NCBI GenBank assembly: GCA_016744575.1
Contig: JADGEC010000027.1
Location: forward strand, 1-32,575
DNA length: 32,575 nucleotides
From: Sulfurimonadaceae bacterium
GTDB lineage: Bacteria > Campylobacterota > Campylobacteria > Campylobacterales > Sulfurimonadaceae
Direction of reading: 5' to 3'
Below, piece after piece: positions 8,335-15,721 of this stretch. A program made the position numbers and the translations under genes. Under the pieces are notes generated by a model. It saw nothing but the letters and a program-made list of their open reading frames with translations, searched no databases and was not told where the DNA came from. Within the stretch, counting starts at the first letter, position 1; each line of letters starts with the position of its first letter.

Positions 8335-9464
8335 GCTGCTATCCATCGTAAGCTATAACCGACTAAAAGGCCGCCGAAGGTTCCGATGAGGTAACCCATG
8401 ATCGCCATCAGTACGGCTACTCCTATGAGTGCCTTGTCGTAAGCGGCTGCGAGTATAGGTGCTGAGGCGACACCACCGATATTTGCCAGACTGGCGATAC
8501 CGATGCTAAAGAGGTCGAGTCGGAAAAGTTTGGCAGCTAAGACCATGACAGCACCATGTATCAGTAAGATCAGAAGTCCGGCAAAAAGATAGAGAGGGAC
8601 ATCATCAAAACCACTGAAGTCCGCCCGTGAGCCTATGAGTGCGACGAGCAGTAATAGCATGGTCGAAGCGATCTCAGTACTTCCGTTGACTTTTCCCAAA
8701 GGACTATAGGCACCGATCAGTCCGGCAAAGGTCGCAAGCATGACCATCCAGGTGGTCGTACTCAGTCCGCCTAGCTGTAGGGCGATGATCTGTGCGACTA
8801 AGGCGATGAAGAGTGAGACAGCGAGAAGTAGCCAGTAACGTTTAGGACCGATGGTACAGGCGCAGCCGAGTTCATTGAAGACACTACTGCTTTGCACTGC
8901 TTTTGTCCAGCGGTTAAAGCGCGGTGCAGCGCGAACGAGTGCAAGCAGTAAGACTACCCAGAAGGTGTAGTCCACGGCATCGGTCACGAGGGCATAACCC
9001 ATCATCGTCTCTTTCACCTCAAGTGCGGCGCCAACGGCCAGCATATTGGCAGTCCCTCCCATCCAGCTTCCTGCGAGTGCGGCAAAAAGCCCGGCTTCAT
9101 CAGCGTTAAGACTAAATAGCCAGAAGATAAGAAGAAAAGATAGACCGATCGAGATGACTGCTGTTGTGTATGCGATGAGCAGTGTCTTTCCCAGTCGGGC
9201 GAACTGTCGCAGATCGACTTGCAGAAGCATCAGGAAAAGCATCGCCGGAAGTAGATTGTCTTTAGCAGTGGAATAGGCACCGCCAAGCATCTCGTTCTTC
9301 TCCCATAGACCTGCTTGTGCAAAGAGCATACTTGACATATAGATAAGTACGACGGCAGGCAGATAAGAGAAGAGCTTTTTTGTCTTTTTATAGCGCTCTA
9401 ATATACCAAAGAGGGCGGCAATAGACGCTATGCTTAAGAGGTAACCTAGGGGGGTATCGATCAT
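8331..9464 (-). CDS. DUF819-family multispanning membrane protein
   Basis: A 377-aa hydrophobic protein with roughly ten membrane segments. Features typical of DUF819 (YjcL-like) include the early SSMLFAQAGLW, the mid-protein GSWMGGTANMLAVGAALEV motif, TDAVDYTFWVVLL, and a near-repeat late in the protein (ASLANIGGVASAPILAAAYD). The duplicated Gly-rich re-entrant motifs suggest an inverted-repeat transporter, but no substrate is established. It is translationally coupled (4-base overlap) to the dipeptide epimerase, so a role with murein dipeptides is plausible. ATG 9464 has AGGT about seven bases upstream on the minus strand. It is divergent from the small gene at 9566. Confidence 0.8.
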   Translation of the reverse strand: MIDTPLGYLLSIASIAALFGILERYKKTKKLFSYLPAVVLIYMSSMLFAQAGLWEKNEMLGGAYSTAKDNLLPAMLFLMLLQVDLRQFARLGKTLLIAYTTAVISIGLSFLLIFWLFSLNADEAGLFAALAGSWMGGTANMLAVGAALEVKETMMGYALVTDAVDYTFWVVLLLALVRAAPRFNRWTKAVQSSSVFNELGCACTIGPKRYWLLLAVSLFIALVAQIIALQLGGLSTTTWMVMLATFAGLIGAYSPLGKVNGSTEIASTMLLLLVALIGSRADFSGFDDVPLYLFAGLLILLIHGAVMVLAAKLFRLDLFSIGIASLANIGGVASAPILAAAYDKALIGVAVLMAIMGYLIGTFGGLLVGYSLRWIAA

Positions 9465-9565
9465 GTATTTACCTGAGCTGTTTTTTTAGGGCACTTTTAA
9501 AGACCCTGTATGTCATCAGAGACGCCCTTTAAATGTCACAGAAAGAAGCAGAATAGATCTGAGAC

Positions 9566-9919
9566 ATGCCGTATTGTATCGTGATTCAAGCAGCTCTATG
9601 GCAAAATCATCTCATGTTTTATAATCTACAGTTCTCGTTTTGGTACCTCTTCCTTGGTTCTATCTTGACTTACCTTGTCTGGGGTTTTGTCGTAGCGTTT
9701 GAAGTGATCCTGGCGATGAGTGGGTCAGAGTCGGCTAGACGATGGATACTTGATCGTTATGCCTATAAGTCACTTGCACGGGAAGTCAAGATATTCTATC
9801 CGATGGTCTTGCTGGGTTATCTGTTTTTAGAGATAGTGCCGTATTACCTGTTTGGTGTCCAGAATATGGTCGTCTTTGATCTCGAGAAACTCTTTGATAC
9901 TCTTTTTGAAGATGACTAA
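9566..9919 (+). CDS. Small two-helix inner membrane protein of unknown function
   Basis: The frame encodes up to 117 aa. ATG 9614 (starting MFYNLQFSFWYLFLG) is an alternative start giving 101 aa and a cleaner N-terminus; neither has a clear ribosome binding site. Two membrane segments are visible (about residues 25-49 and 77-99 of the long form), joined by a charged cytoplasmic-type loop with ARRWILDRYAYKSLAREVK, and an acidic tail. I recognise no family. It is followed after 19 bases by another unknown gene in the same orientation and may be co-transcribed with it. Confidence 0.65.
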   Translation: MPYCIVIQAALWQNHLMFYNLQFSFWYLFLGSILTYLVWGFVVAFEVILAMSGSESARRWILDRYAYKSLAREVKIFYPMVLLGYLFLEIVPYYLFGVQNMVVFDLEKLFDTLFEDD

Positions 9920-9938
9920 ATATTAATTACTGTATAAT

Positions 9939-10346
9939 ATGGTTAATATGAAGAGCGATGCATTAAATCCTTTTATCGATTTTACCCTTAGTAAAGATGC
10001 GATAAAACTGGCAAATATGATCTACAATACCTATAAACAGGAGAACGATCCCTATCTGGTCGTCTCTGTACAACGACTCTGTGCGGTCTTTGGCTTTAGA
10101 CATTATACGTGCAGTAAAAAAGAGAAGCAGATACTCCGTGATCTTTTTGATGAGCTCAATGAACCTATCCGCGTTATCGACTTTAAATATAAAAACCGTA
10201 CCTATGAGTGGAAGTCACTTCAGTTTTGTACTTTTGAGAAGAGCTGGGAAGATGAGGATACCTCTATTGAGCTGATGCTCAACGAGATGTATATTGCTGC
10301 GATGAAGGAGTATCTTGAAGAGGACTCCTTCATACCCACCTTCTGA
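9939..10346 (+). CDS. Hypothetical protein, about 133-135 aa
   Basis: A soluble, helix-rich protein of mixed charge, with no signal peptide or membrane segment. It has one Cys pair far apart, an aromatic centre (FKYKNRTYEWKSLQF), and an acidic C-terminus. I do not recognise a domain. Two in-frame ATGs (9939 and 9948) are possible. A perfect TATAAT (9933-9938) abuts the first, so if that is a real -10 then only ATG 9948 could be translated, near-leaderless. Otherwise the gene is read from the preceding small membrane protein gene 19 bases upstream. Confidence 0.65.
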   Translation: MVNMKSDALNPFIDFTLSKDAIKLANMIYNTYKQENDPYLVVSVQRLCAVFGFRHYTCSKKEKQILRDLFDELNEPIRVIDFKYKNRTYEWKSLQFCTFEKSWEDEDTSIELMLNEMYIAAMKEYLEEDSFIPTF

Positions 10347-10515
10347 TCTATTACATCAAACGAACCCATCTACGTTTCTATGTGTATCCGTGTTGACTAA
10401 GGGCACAGAACTGTTTTGGACTCACTTGTCTCCAAGCTCATATCACTAATGATCGACTGTCTGTATTTGATACTGTCAGAATGTACTTTTTACGCTTATC
10501 CGTATATCAGATCAG

Positions 10516-10521
10516 TATAAT
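10516..10521 (+). promoter_or_regulatory. Putative -10 element of the exonuclease gene
   Basis: TATAAT at 10516-10521 would place transcription start near 10528, leaving a short leader with AAAAAGG before the TTG start at 10551. No convincing -35 was found. The rest of the 10347-10550 gap has no gene, but 10354-10420 shares short motifs with the intergenic repeats described at 11300 and 18600. Confidence 0.4.
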
Positions 10522-10550
10522 ACGAGATAATTAGTGTAAAAAGGCTTTTT

Positions 10551-11300
10551 TTGGCAAGATTTATCATACTAGATACAGAGACTACCGGTGTGGGAGAGCG
10601 TGACCGGATCATTCAGTTGGGTTATATCGTGCTCACCCCGGGAAAAGTGACCGAAGTCCATAACGAACTGTGCAGTTCGGAAGTCCCTATTGGCTTTGGT
10701 GCGATGGAGGTGCATGGTGTCACACCTGAGCTGATCGAAGGCAAACCGGTCTGTACAGATACGGAAGCTTATCGTCATCTTGAAGGACTAAACACGCCCG
10801 ATAACTACATGATCATCCACAATGCCCCTTTTGATATCGGGATGCTGGAGAAAGAGGGTTTCTCGTTAAAGATGCAGCTTATCGATACCCTGCGCTGTGC
10901 GAAACATATCTTCAGTGACGAGGAAGCCCATCGGTTACAATATTTTCGCTACCGTTTGGGTCTCTACAAAGAGGAGCAAAAAGAGGCAGATGCTCTGGGC
11001 ATCGAGGTCAAAGCCCATGATGCCATTGGTGATGTATTGGTACTAAAACTCTTTTTGACAGCACTGCGTAAAGCAGTCCAGGAACAGTTTCCTGGTGTGA
11101 ACCCTGTGGAAAAGATGGTCGCATTGACGAAAGAGCCTGTCTATATCACGGCGCCGATGCGTTTTGGTAAACATAAAGGTAAGACGATCCAGGAGCTCCT
11201 AGATGAGGATGCAGGTTATCTACGCTGGATGTTAAACAATATGGAGAACTTGGATGAGGATATGCGTTATACGATTAGCAAGGTGTTGGAGAGCTCATAG
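10551..11300 (+). CDS. exoX: DEDDh 3'-5' exonuclease, ExoX-like (exodeoxyribonuclease X family)
   Basis: A 249-aa DnaQ-superfamily nuclease. Exo I is ILDTETTG (D8, E10), Exo II is HNAPFD (D95), and Exo III is AHDAIGD (H156, D161), giving the full DEDDh set for two-metal hydrolysis of DNA ends. The C-terminal 45 residues carry MRFGKHKGKTIQELLDED then AGYLRWMLNN, the small tail domain found after the nuclease in E. coli ExoX. That makes ExoX (repair/recombination end trimming) a better match than the polymerase III epsilon subunit. Start is TTG with AAAAAGG upstream; no better ATG precedes the first motif. Appears monocistronic. Confidence 0.82.
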   Translation: MARFIILDTETTGVGERDRIIQLGYIVLTPGKVTEVHNELCSSEVPIGFGAMEVHGVTPELIEGKPVCTDTEAYRHLEGLNTPDNYMIIHNAPFDIGMLEKEGFSLKMQLIDTLRCAKHIFSDEEAHRLQYFRYRLGLYKEEQKEADALGIEVKAHDAIGDVLVLKLFLTALRKAVQEQFPGVNPVEKMVALTKEPVYITAPMRFGKHKGKTIQELLDEDAGYLRWMLNNMENLDEDMRYTISKVLESS

Positions 11301-11320
11301 CGTTCCATTAAGTCAAGCAT

Positions 11321-11500
11321 CTTAAGTCTATCATGTGCTTCGAAATGGTACATAACACACGTCTTTGGAAATGGAGAGTCTTAGGAGGGCTAACCCTTGG
11401 CACTCTCCACTATGATTCCCGAACTGTGGAGGCAAAGCCTTCCGATTCCAAACCTTATAGAGCGATCATAGCTCTTGACTTAAGGGCATTGAGCCTCCCT
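11321..11500. repeat. Structured intergenic repeat region (copy A)
   Basis: The 11301-11571 gap is dense in inverted repeats: TGGAGAGT (11372-11379) with ACTCTCCA (11402-11409); GGAGGC (11428-11433) with GCCTTCC (11437-11443) or alternatively with GCCTCC (11493-11498); and AGAGC (11459-11463) with GCTCT (11471-11475). Its left part, around GCTTCGAAATGG and ACATAACACAC, resembles two elements near 18640 and 18760. The 63-codon frame across it looks incidental. Candidate structured RNA or dispersed repeat. Confidence 0.4.
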
Positions 11501-11559
11501 ATGGGTTTAAAGATCTCTGCATAATCTCTATTAACTTACCCACCTTTAATAGAATGGAC

Positions 11560-11565
11560 TATAAT
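11560..11565 (+). promoter_or_regulatory. -10 element placing transcription start at the ATG of the repeat-protein gene
   Basis: TATAAT (11560-11565) is followed by six bases and then ATG at 11572. The usual 6-8 base distance from -10 to start site would put +1 on the A of the start codon, i.e. a leaderless message. No Shine-Dalgarno sequence is present before 11572. Confidence 0.4.
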
Positions 11566-11571
11566 ACCGCC

Positions 11572-12915
11572 ATGAAAATAGAAGAACTAAATGGAAAGAG
11601 TATCCGCCTATTTGGTAAAAGCCGTGCCCTGAAGGGTGATGAGTTTACCGCACAACTTAAAGTCCATAAGATCGTACTTGCGACTTCATCTGATGAGAAG
11701 ATGGATCACATCGTCGAAGGACGAATGATCAATCCCATAGAACAAGATGAGTTTGATGCCCTTTACAAACAAAAAGCTGCACCTATCATCACCATTGATG
11801 AGTTGGAAAGAGTGCTTTGTGAGAGCATTGAAGGTTCGAGACTGTTGATGAGTCTGAAGTTAAGCGGAGATAAAGAGCGCCTTCTTGGTTATCTTCAAAA
11901 CCGTTTTATCGACAATGCACTCTTTTTAAAACTGCTAGCTCTGTATGACTGGCAGGGTGAAGGTTTTTTTGAGAACGATGTCAATCGCGATGTGACAGCA
12001 GCTTTGATCACGCGTTTTTATGAGAACATCGAACGTAACCATAATGTCCAGTACGCCAATATGGGACTGATGCACCTTATCGCTCAGACGGATGATAGTG
12101 AGCTTATCGAGACTATCGCACTGCTTGCACCACTGCAAGAGGGGCTAAAAAATGGCTGTGACAATTCCACACGTAAGATCTTGTTCGCCATAGTCGAAGA
12201 GCCTGCGACTCCAGAGCGTGTCCTAAAGCGCTATATACGTTCGGGGGATGTAGATCTACAGACCGTCATCGCACTACGAGCCGGTATCTCGCCAGCCTTG
12301 CAAAAAGAGCTGTTGATGTCAGGTCAGGAGATCATCACAGAAGCACTTTCGTTCAACCCATCACTTGAGACGGCATCAGCATTGATGATGCTCGATAAAT
12401 ATGGAGAGAACATCGCTTCGCATAGTAGACTTGAAAGTGGACTTTTTGAGATCATAATAGAGCGATCTCCTGAAGCAGCTGCACTTAACAGCTCCCTTGA
12501 TCTTGAGATGCAGCTTAGACTTGCCGATCTTGACGATAGCGTCAGAGCCTCTCTGGCTTCTAATGAGATAGTAGACCTTTCCATACAACGTAGACTTTTT
12601 GAGACGGGTGAGAGCAAGACTATCGAGGCACTGGCAAGGAACTCTGCTACCTCTGTCGATCTGCTTGTCGAGATAGCTGCACACGAAGAGTATTATGAAG
12701 CATTAGGTGCTAATATCAATACACCCGAAGCCATCTTTCATACACTCTTCGCCTCTTCAAAGACTCCAGTCCTTGCAGCCTTGGCACAAAATAGAGCGAC
12801 TCCGACTGAACTGCTTCACCAACTACAGGTAGATCAGCGCTTCGCACGTTATGTGATGGAGAATCCGGGTTTTGGTGAATATATACAGAAAGAGAACATC
12901 GGTTGGTTGGTATGA
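11572..12915 (+). CDS. LRV/HEAT-like alpha-helical repeat protein, partner of the MoxR-VWA pair
   Basis: About 447 aa, cytoplasmic. The N-terminal about 100 residues look like an independent domain (KSIRLFGKSRALKGDEF). The remainder is helical, and from about residue 230 shows leucine-rich-variant style units of roughly 25 residues: VRASLASNEIVDLSIQRRL, then TIEALARNSATSVDLLVEIA, then VLAALAQNRATPTELLHQL, each with a LAxN/LARN turn and an LL helix. Such solenoids act as protein-binding scaffolds. It precedes the MoxR ATPase by 46 bases, suggesting it presents substrates to, or is remodelled by, that machine (inference). ATG 11572 is preferred to 11554, which overlaps the -10 element. Confidence 0.65.
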   Translation: MKIEELNGKSIRLFGKSRALKGDEFTAQLKVHKIVLATSSDEKMDHIVEGRMINPIEQDEFDALYKQKAAPIITIDELERVLCESIEGSRLLMSLKLSGDKERLLGYLQNRFIDNALFLKLLALYDWQGEGFFENDVNRDVTAALITRFYENIERNHNVQYANMGLMHLIAQTDDSELIETIALLAPLQEGLKNGCDNSTRKILFAIVEEPATPERVLKRYIRSGDVDLQTVIALRAGISPALQKELLMSGQEIITEALSFNPSLETASALMMLDKYGENIASHSRLESGLFEIIIERSPEAAALNSSLDLEMQLRLADLDDSVRASLASNEIVDLSIQRRLFETGESKTIEALARNSATSVDLLVEIAAHEEYYEALGANINTPEAIFHTLFASSKTPVLAALAQNRATPTELLHQLQVDQRFARYVMENPGFGEYIQKENIGWLV

Positions 12916-12961
12916 TGCCTTGTAGTAGCAGATACGAAATAGAGAAGAGAGAGGGAGTCAG

Positions 12962-13957
12962 ATGAGAGCAAGTGAGATCACGGCGTCATTGGAAGCACTG
13001 ATAGAAGAGAAGATACCGACCTTTCTCTGGGGTCCTCCGGGGATCGGAAAATCCTCTATTGTCAAGCAGATAGCCGATAAGAACGAGATAGGCTTTATAG
13101 ACCTACGACTTTCATTGATGGACCCGACTGATCTTAAAGGGATCCCTTTTTATGATAAACATGACCATCAGGCCGTCTGGGCTTCACCCTCATTTCTGCC
13201 TACAGAGGGGAGCGGCATCCTCTTTTTAGATGAATTAAATGCTGCGCCGCCTTCGGTTCAGGCTTCAGCTTATCAGCTTATCCTCGATCGCCGAGTTGGT
13301 GAGTACATGCTGCCTGATGGCTGGGCTATTGTCGCGGCAGGAAACAGAGAGAGTGACAGAGGCGTGGTCTACCGTATGTCTTCTCCTTTGGCAAACCGGT
13401 TCGTGCATCTGGAGATGGAGGTCCATGTCGACGACTGGCGTGACTGGGCTTACCTCAATGGTGTCGACGAACGCATCATCGCGTACATCGGTTATAAGAA
13501 CGAGGACCTGTTCACGTTTGATCCGACAGCCAATGAGAAGAGTTTTGCTACGCCGAGAAGCTGGGAGTTTGTACACGGGGTCTTACGTAGCAGTATGAAT
13601 GAAAGATTGCTTTTAGATACCATCGGGGGAGCTGTAGGCAAAGAGCTCGCCGTAAGGTTTCTAAGTTTTGCCAGAGTGATGCACCGTTTACCAGACCTTG
13701 AGAAGATCTTGGAAGAGGGCAGTGGAGAGTACCCTAAAGAGGTCGATGTGCTCTATGCGCTTAGTACCGGTCTGGTCTCAAAACTGCTTGCCGATCAGAC
13801 AGAGGAGAGAGTAGACAACCTCTTACGTTATACCTTGGAACTTGAAAGCGAGTTTGCGGTCATGATCGTCCAAGACCTTCAGCGCGCAGGCATAAGCATG
13901 GAACACTCCGAGACTTTTGGTGACTGGGTCAAAAAGTTTGCCTACCTTTTGGCATAG
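12962..13957 (+). CDS. MoxR-type AAA+ ATPase
   Basis: A 331-aa AAA+ protein of the MoxR/AAA_5 type. Walker A is GPPGIGKSS (24-32), Walker B is ILFLDELNAA (D90, E91), sensor 1 lies in AAGN (N128), and the arginine finger is probably R146 in SPLANRF. An ATRPRS-like sensor 2 region lies near ATPRSWEFVHG. MoxR ATPases partner with VWA proteins to remodel or activate client enzymes. Here the VWA gene follows at 14386, but 428 bases of repeats separate them. The ATG has a GAGGGAG ribosome binding site. Forms an operon with the LRV/HEAT-like gene upstream. Confidence 0.87.
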   Translation: MRASEITASLEALIEEKIPTFLWGPPGIGKSSIVKQIADKNEIGFIDLRLSLMDPTDLKGIPFYDKHDHQAVWASPSFLPTEGSGILFLDELNAAPPSVQASAYQLILDRRVGEYMLPDGWAIVAAGNRESDRGVVYRMSSPLANRFVHLEMEVHVDDWRDWAYLNGVDERIIAYIGYKNEDLFTFDPTANEKSFATPRSWEFVHGVLRSSMNERLLLDTIGGAVGKELAVRFLSFARVMHRLPDLEKILEEGSGEYPKEVDVLYALSTGLVSKLLADQTEERVDNLLRYTLELESEFAVMIVQDLQRAGISMEHSETFGDWVKKFAYLLA

Positions 13958-13983
13958 CTAAGAAATAGGAAGGTCAGGAATGC

Positions 13984-14035
13984 GGGGACATTGGTTTACT
14001 TTTTCATTATTATGAAAAAGTAAAGCTGTGTCCCC
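13984..14035. repeat. REP-like palindrome, copy 1
   Basis: A 52-base near-perfect hairpin: GGGGACA (13984-13990) pairs with TGTCCCC (14029-14035), and inside it TTTACTTTTTCAT (13995-14007) pairs perfectly with ATGAAAAAGTAAA (14012-14024) around a TATT loop. A mismatched bulge separates the two stems. This is the architecture of REP/MITE-type elements mobilised by Y1 (RAYT) transposases, but no transposase gene is in the window. Confidence 0.75.
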
Positions 14036-14153
14036 CTAATGTCTATACGACCATTATTGTAAAGAGCAGTTTGCATTATGTATAATTGTAAATCGTCCAA
14101 AAGAGTAACTGATGCATATACAATCATTGATGAAAAAAGCAGGTTAGTATTAT

Positions 14154-14294
14154 CATGAGTAAATATTCGTCCAAAAAGTATAAAAGATCTATTGCGTCAT
14201 TTCATGTGGACATTGGTTTACTTTTTCATCATTATGAAAAAGTAAAGCTGTGTCCCCCTAATGTCTATACGACTATTATTGTAAAGAACAGTTG
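14154..14294 (+). CDS. 46-codon ORF starting in duplicated start-unit 2 and crossing REP copy 2
   Basis: ATG 14154 begins MSKYSSKKYKRSI, similar to the start of the downstream VWA protein (MKNDLSKKQNIPAS), and reads through the second palindrome (LLFHHYEKVKLCPPN) to TGA at 14292-14294. It most likely is a duplicated gene start that lost its gene body, so translation may have no function. It could act as a decoy or upstream ORF. No strong ribosome binding site is present. Confidence 0.25.
14206..14257. repeat. REP-like palindrome, copy 2
   Basis: Almost identical to the copy at 13984: TTTACTTTTTCAT (14217-14229), CATT loop, ATGAAAAAGTAAA (14234-14246), closed by GTGGACA/TGTCCCC, so the first outer base pair is lost. 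The loop change TATT to CATT and the outer G to T show divergence since duplication. About 70 bases downstream of each copy are also conserved. Confidence 0.75.
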
Positions 14295-14385
14295 ATATTA
14301 TGATGAATATCAATTCGTCCAAAAAGTCAATATCCTCAGTCTGCCTTCAAAATATATATAATTGTAAAAAGCACCCAGTATTATC

Positions 14386-15594
14386 ATGAAAAACGATTTA
14401 TCCAAAAAACAAAACATCCCAGCCTCCCTCCAACAAAAGATCTCCCAGGCCAAAGCCAGACTGCTTGTAGAACAGCCCTATTTTGGCACACTGGCAAGTC
14501 GTTTAGAACTTAGACAGAGCGATGAACTGGGTACTTTTATCAGTGATGGGACAGAACTGGCGTACAACGATGACTATCTTGATACGCTGAACATCGATGA
14601 ACTCGGTTTTGTCCTTAGCAACGGTGCGATGCATGCGGTACTGGCACATGATACCCGCCAAAAAGGGCGGATGAGCTGGTTATGGCAGTTAGCTACAGAC
14701 CATGCCATCAATGCGATGCTCGTAGATAATGGGCTCTCGGTGCCACCGATGATCAACTATGAACAGCGCTTTGACGGTCTCTATGCAGAAGAGATCTATG
14801 CGACCTTAAAAGATGAGATCAAAAACGAAGAGTTCAACGACGATGAAGAGAACGAGACGGGGTATAATGAAGACAATAAGAAACAACAGGAGCAGATGAG
14901 TCAACCTGATCAGGACGAGGCAAAAGAGAAGAACCGTCCGAAGATGGAGGTGGAGAACGAGTACCGTGCGCAAGAGAGCGAGACTTTAGAAGAGCAGTTC
15001 AAGCAGATGCAAGAGCAGAGCATGCAGAAGTTCCTTGATGAACTTCCCCATGGCATAGAGCGTTTTGTCGAGATCACCAAAAGTGCGGTCATCGACTGGC
15101 GTTCGGAACTCTCTCATGCTCTGGATAAACATTACCGTAGTGACTACCGTACTCTGCCCCCAAGTAAAAGACTGCTCTATATGGGGACCTATCTTCCCTC
15201 TTTGCACTCTGAGAGGCTGCAGCTTGTCATAGCCATAGATAGTTCCGGCTCAGTCGATGAAGCATTGCTGGGAGATTTTATCACTGAGATCGAGTCGCTT
15301 ATGCTTCATTTTCATGACTATGAGATCGAGCTATTGGTCTGTGATGCCAAGATACACTCTTCTCAGACATTCCTCAGTGGTGATAAGCTGGAATATGAAC
15401 TCAAAGGAGGGGGCGCTACTGATTTCAGGCCGGTCTTTGAGAGAGTCGAAGAGGAACTTCCTTTTACCCAGTTACTTCTCTATTTTACTGATATGCAGGG
15501 GACTTTTCCTAAGATGGAGCCACTATATGAGGTCCTTTGGATAAGCCCATCATCTACAGAAGCCCCCTTTGGACGAGTGATCTCTATGCAGTAG
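14386..15594 (+). CDS. DUF2201/VWA-domain protein (CoxE-like MoxR partner)
   Basis: A 402-aa protein. The N-terminal domain (about 20-125) resembles the putative metallopeptidase domain of DUF2201 proteins (WLWQLATDHAINAML), but the HExxH position reads SNGAMHAVLAHD, so the leading His-Glu is missing and metal catalysis is doubtful. A charged Gln/Glu-rich linker (about 140-215) follows. The C-terminal VWA domain has an intact MIDAS: DSSGS (D285, S287, S289), the Thr in GGGATDF and an Asp in YFTDMQ. VWA proteins bind clients or metals for their MoxR ATPase. The start lacks a Shine-Dalgarno sequence and lies in the last of four repeated start units. Confidence 0.8.
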   Translation: MKNDLSKKQNIPASLQQKISQAKARLLVEQPYFGTLASRLELRQSDELGTFISDGTELAYNDDYLDTLNIDELGFVLSNGAMHAVLAHDTRQKGRMSWLWQLATDHAINAMLVDNGLSVPPMINYEQRFDGLYAEEIYATLKDEIKNEEFNDDEENETGYNEDNKKQQEQMSQPDQDEAKEKNRPKMEVENEYRAQESETLEEQFKQMQEQSMQKFLDELPHGIERFVEITKSAVIDWRSELSHALDKHYRSDYRTLPPSKRLLYMGTYLPSLHSERLQLVIAIDSSGSVDEALLGDFITEIESLMLHFHDYEIELLVCDAKIHSSQTFLSGDKLEYELKGGGATDFRPVFERVEEELPFTQLLLYFTDMQGTFPKMEPLYEVLWISPSSTEAPFGRVISMQ

Positions 15595-15652
15595 TATCAG
15601 GTGCTTTTATAACGCTGTTTGTTACGATATAAGTGTATATTACTAAAGATAT

Positions 15653-15670
15653 AAGTAAAAGTGTTTACTT
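15653..15670. terminator. AT-rich hairpin after the VWA gene
   Basis: AAGTAAA (15653-15659), AGTG loop, TTTACTT (15664-15670), followed by TT. A weak candidate terminator for the MoxR-VWA cluster. A TATAAT (15690-15695) just downstream may be the -10 of the next gene. Confidence 0.3.
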
Positions 15671-15721
15671 TTGAGATACAGCACTTGGTTATAATCGCAG
15701 ATCAAAAAAGAACGGATCACT

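Larger units (their letters stand above)
14056..14410 (+). repeat. Four degenerate copies of the VWA gene start region
   Basis: Units at 14056-14105, 14126-14178, 14278-14326 and 14361-14410 share the order ATTG, an A-rich stretch with AGCAG or a close variant, ATTAT, an ATG, then TCGTCCAAAAAG or variant. The fourth unit is the actual start of the VWA gene. Units 1 and 3 are 222 bases apart, the same spacing as the two REP-like palindromes, so a roughly 222-bp block was duplicated in tandem. Each unit's ATG reads into Ser-Lys-(Lys/Arg) within about 5-7 codons, keeping register with the real gene. Unit 2 opens a 46-codon frame (14154-14294). Confidence 0.65.

Noticed and set aside
11333-11524. 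63-codon plus-strand ORF after exoX
   Set aside because: It crosses several perfect inverted repeats and a repeat-family motif, has no ribosome binding site and no recognisable protein pattern. RNA structure or repeat explains it better.
14056-14410. CRISPR-like repeat array
   Set aside because: Units are degenerate, unevenly spaced (70, 152, 83 bases), contain start codons and match the adjacent gene start. No cas genes nearby.
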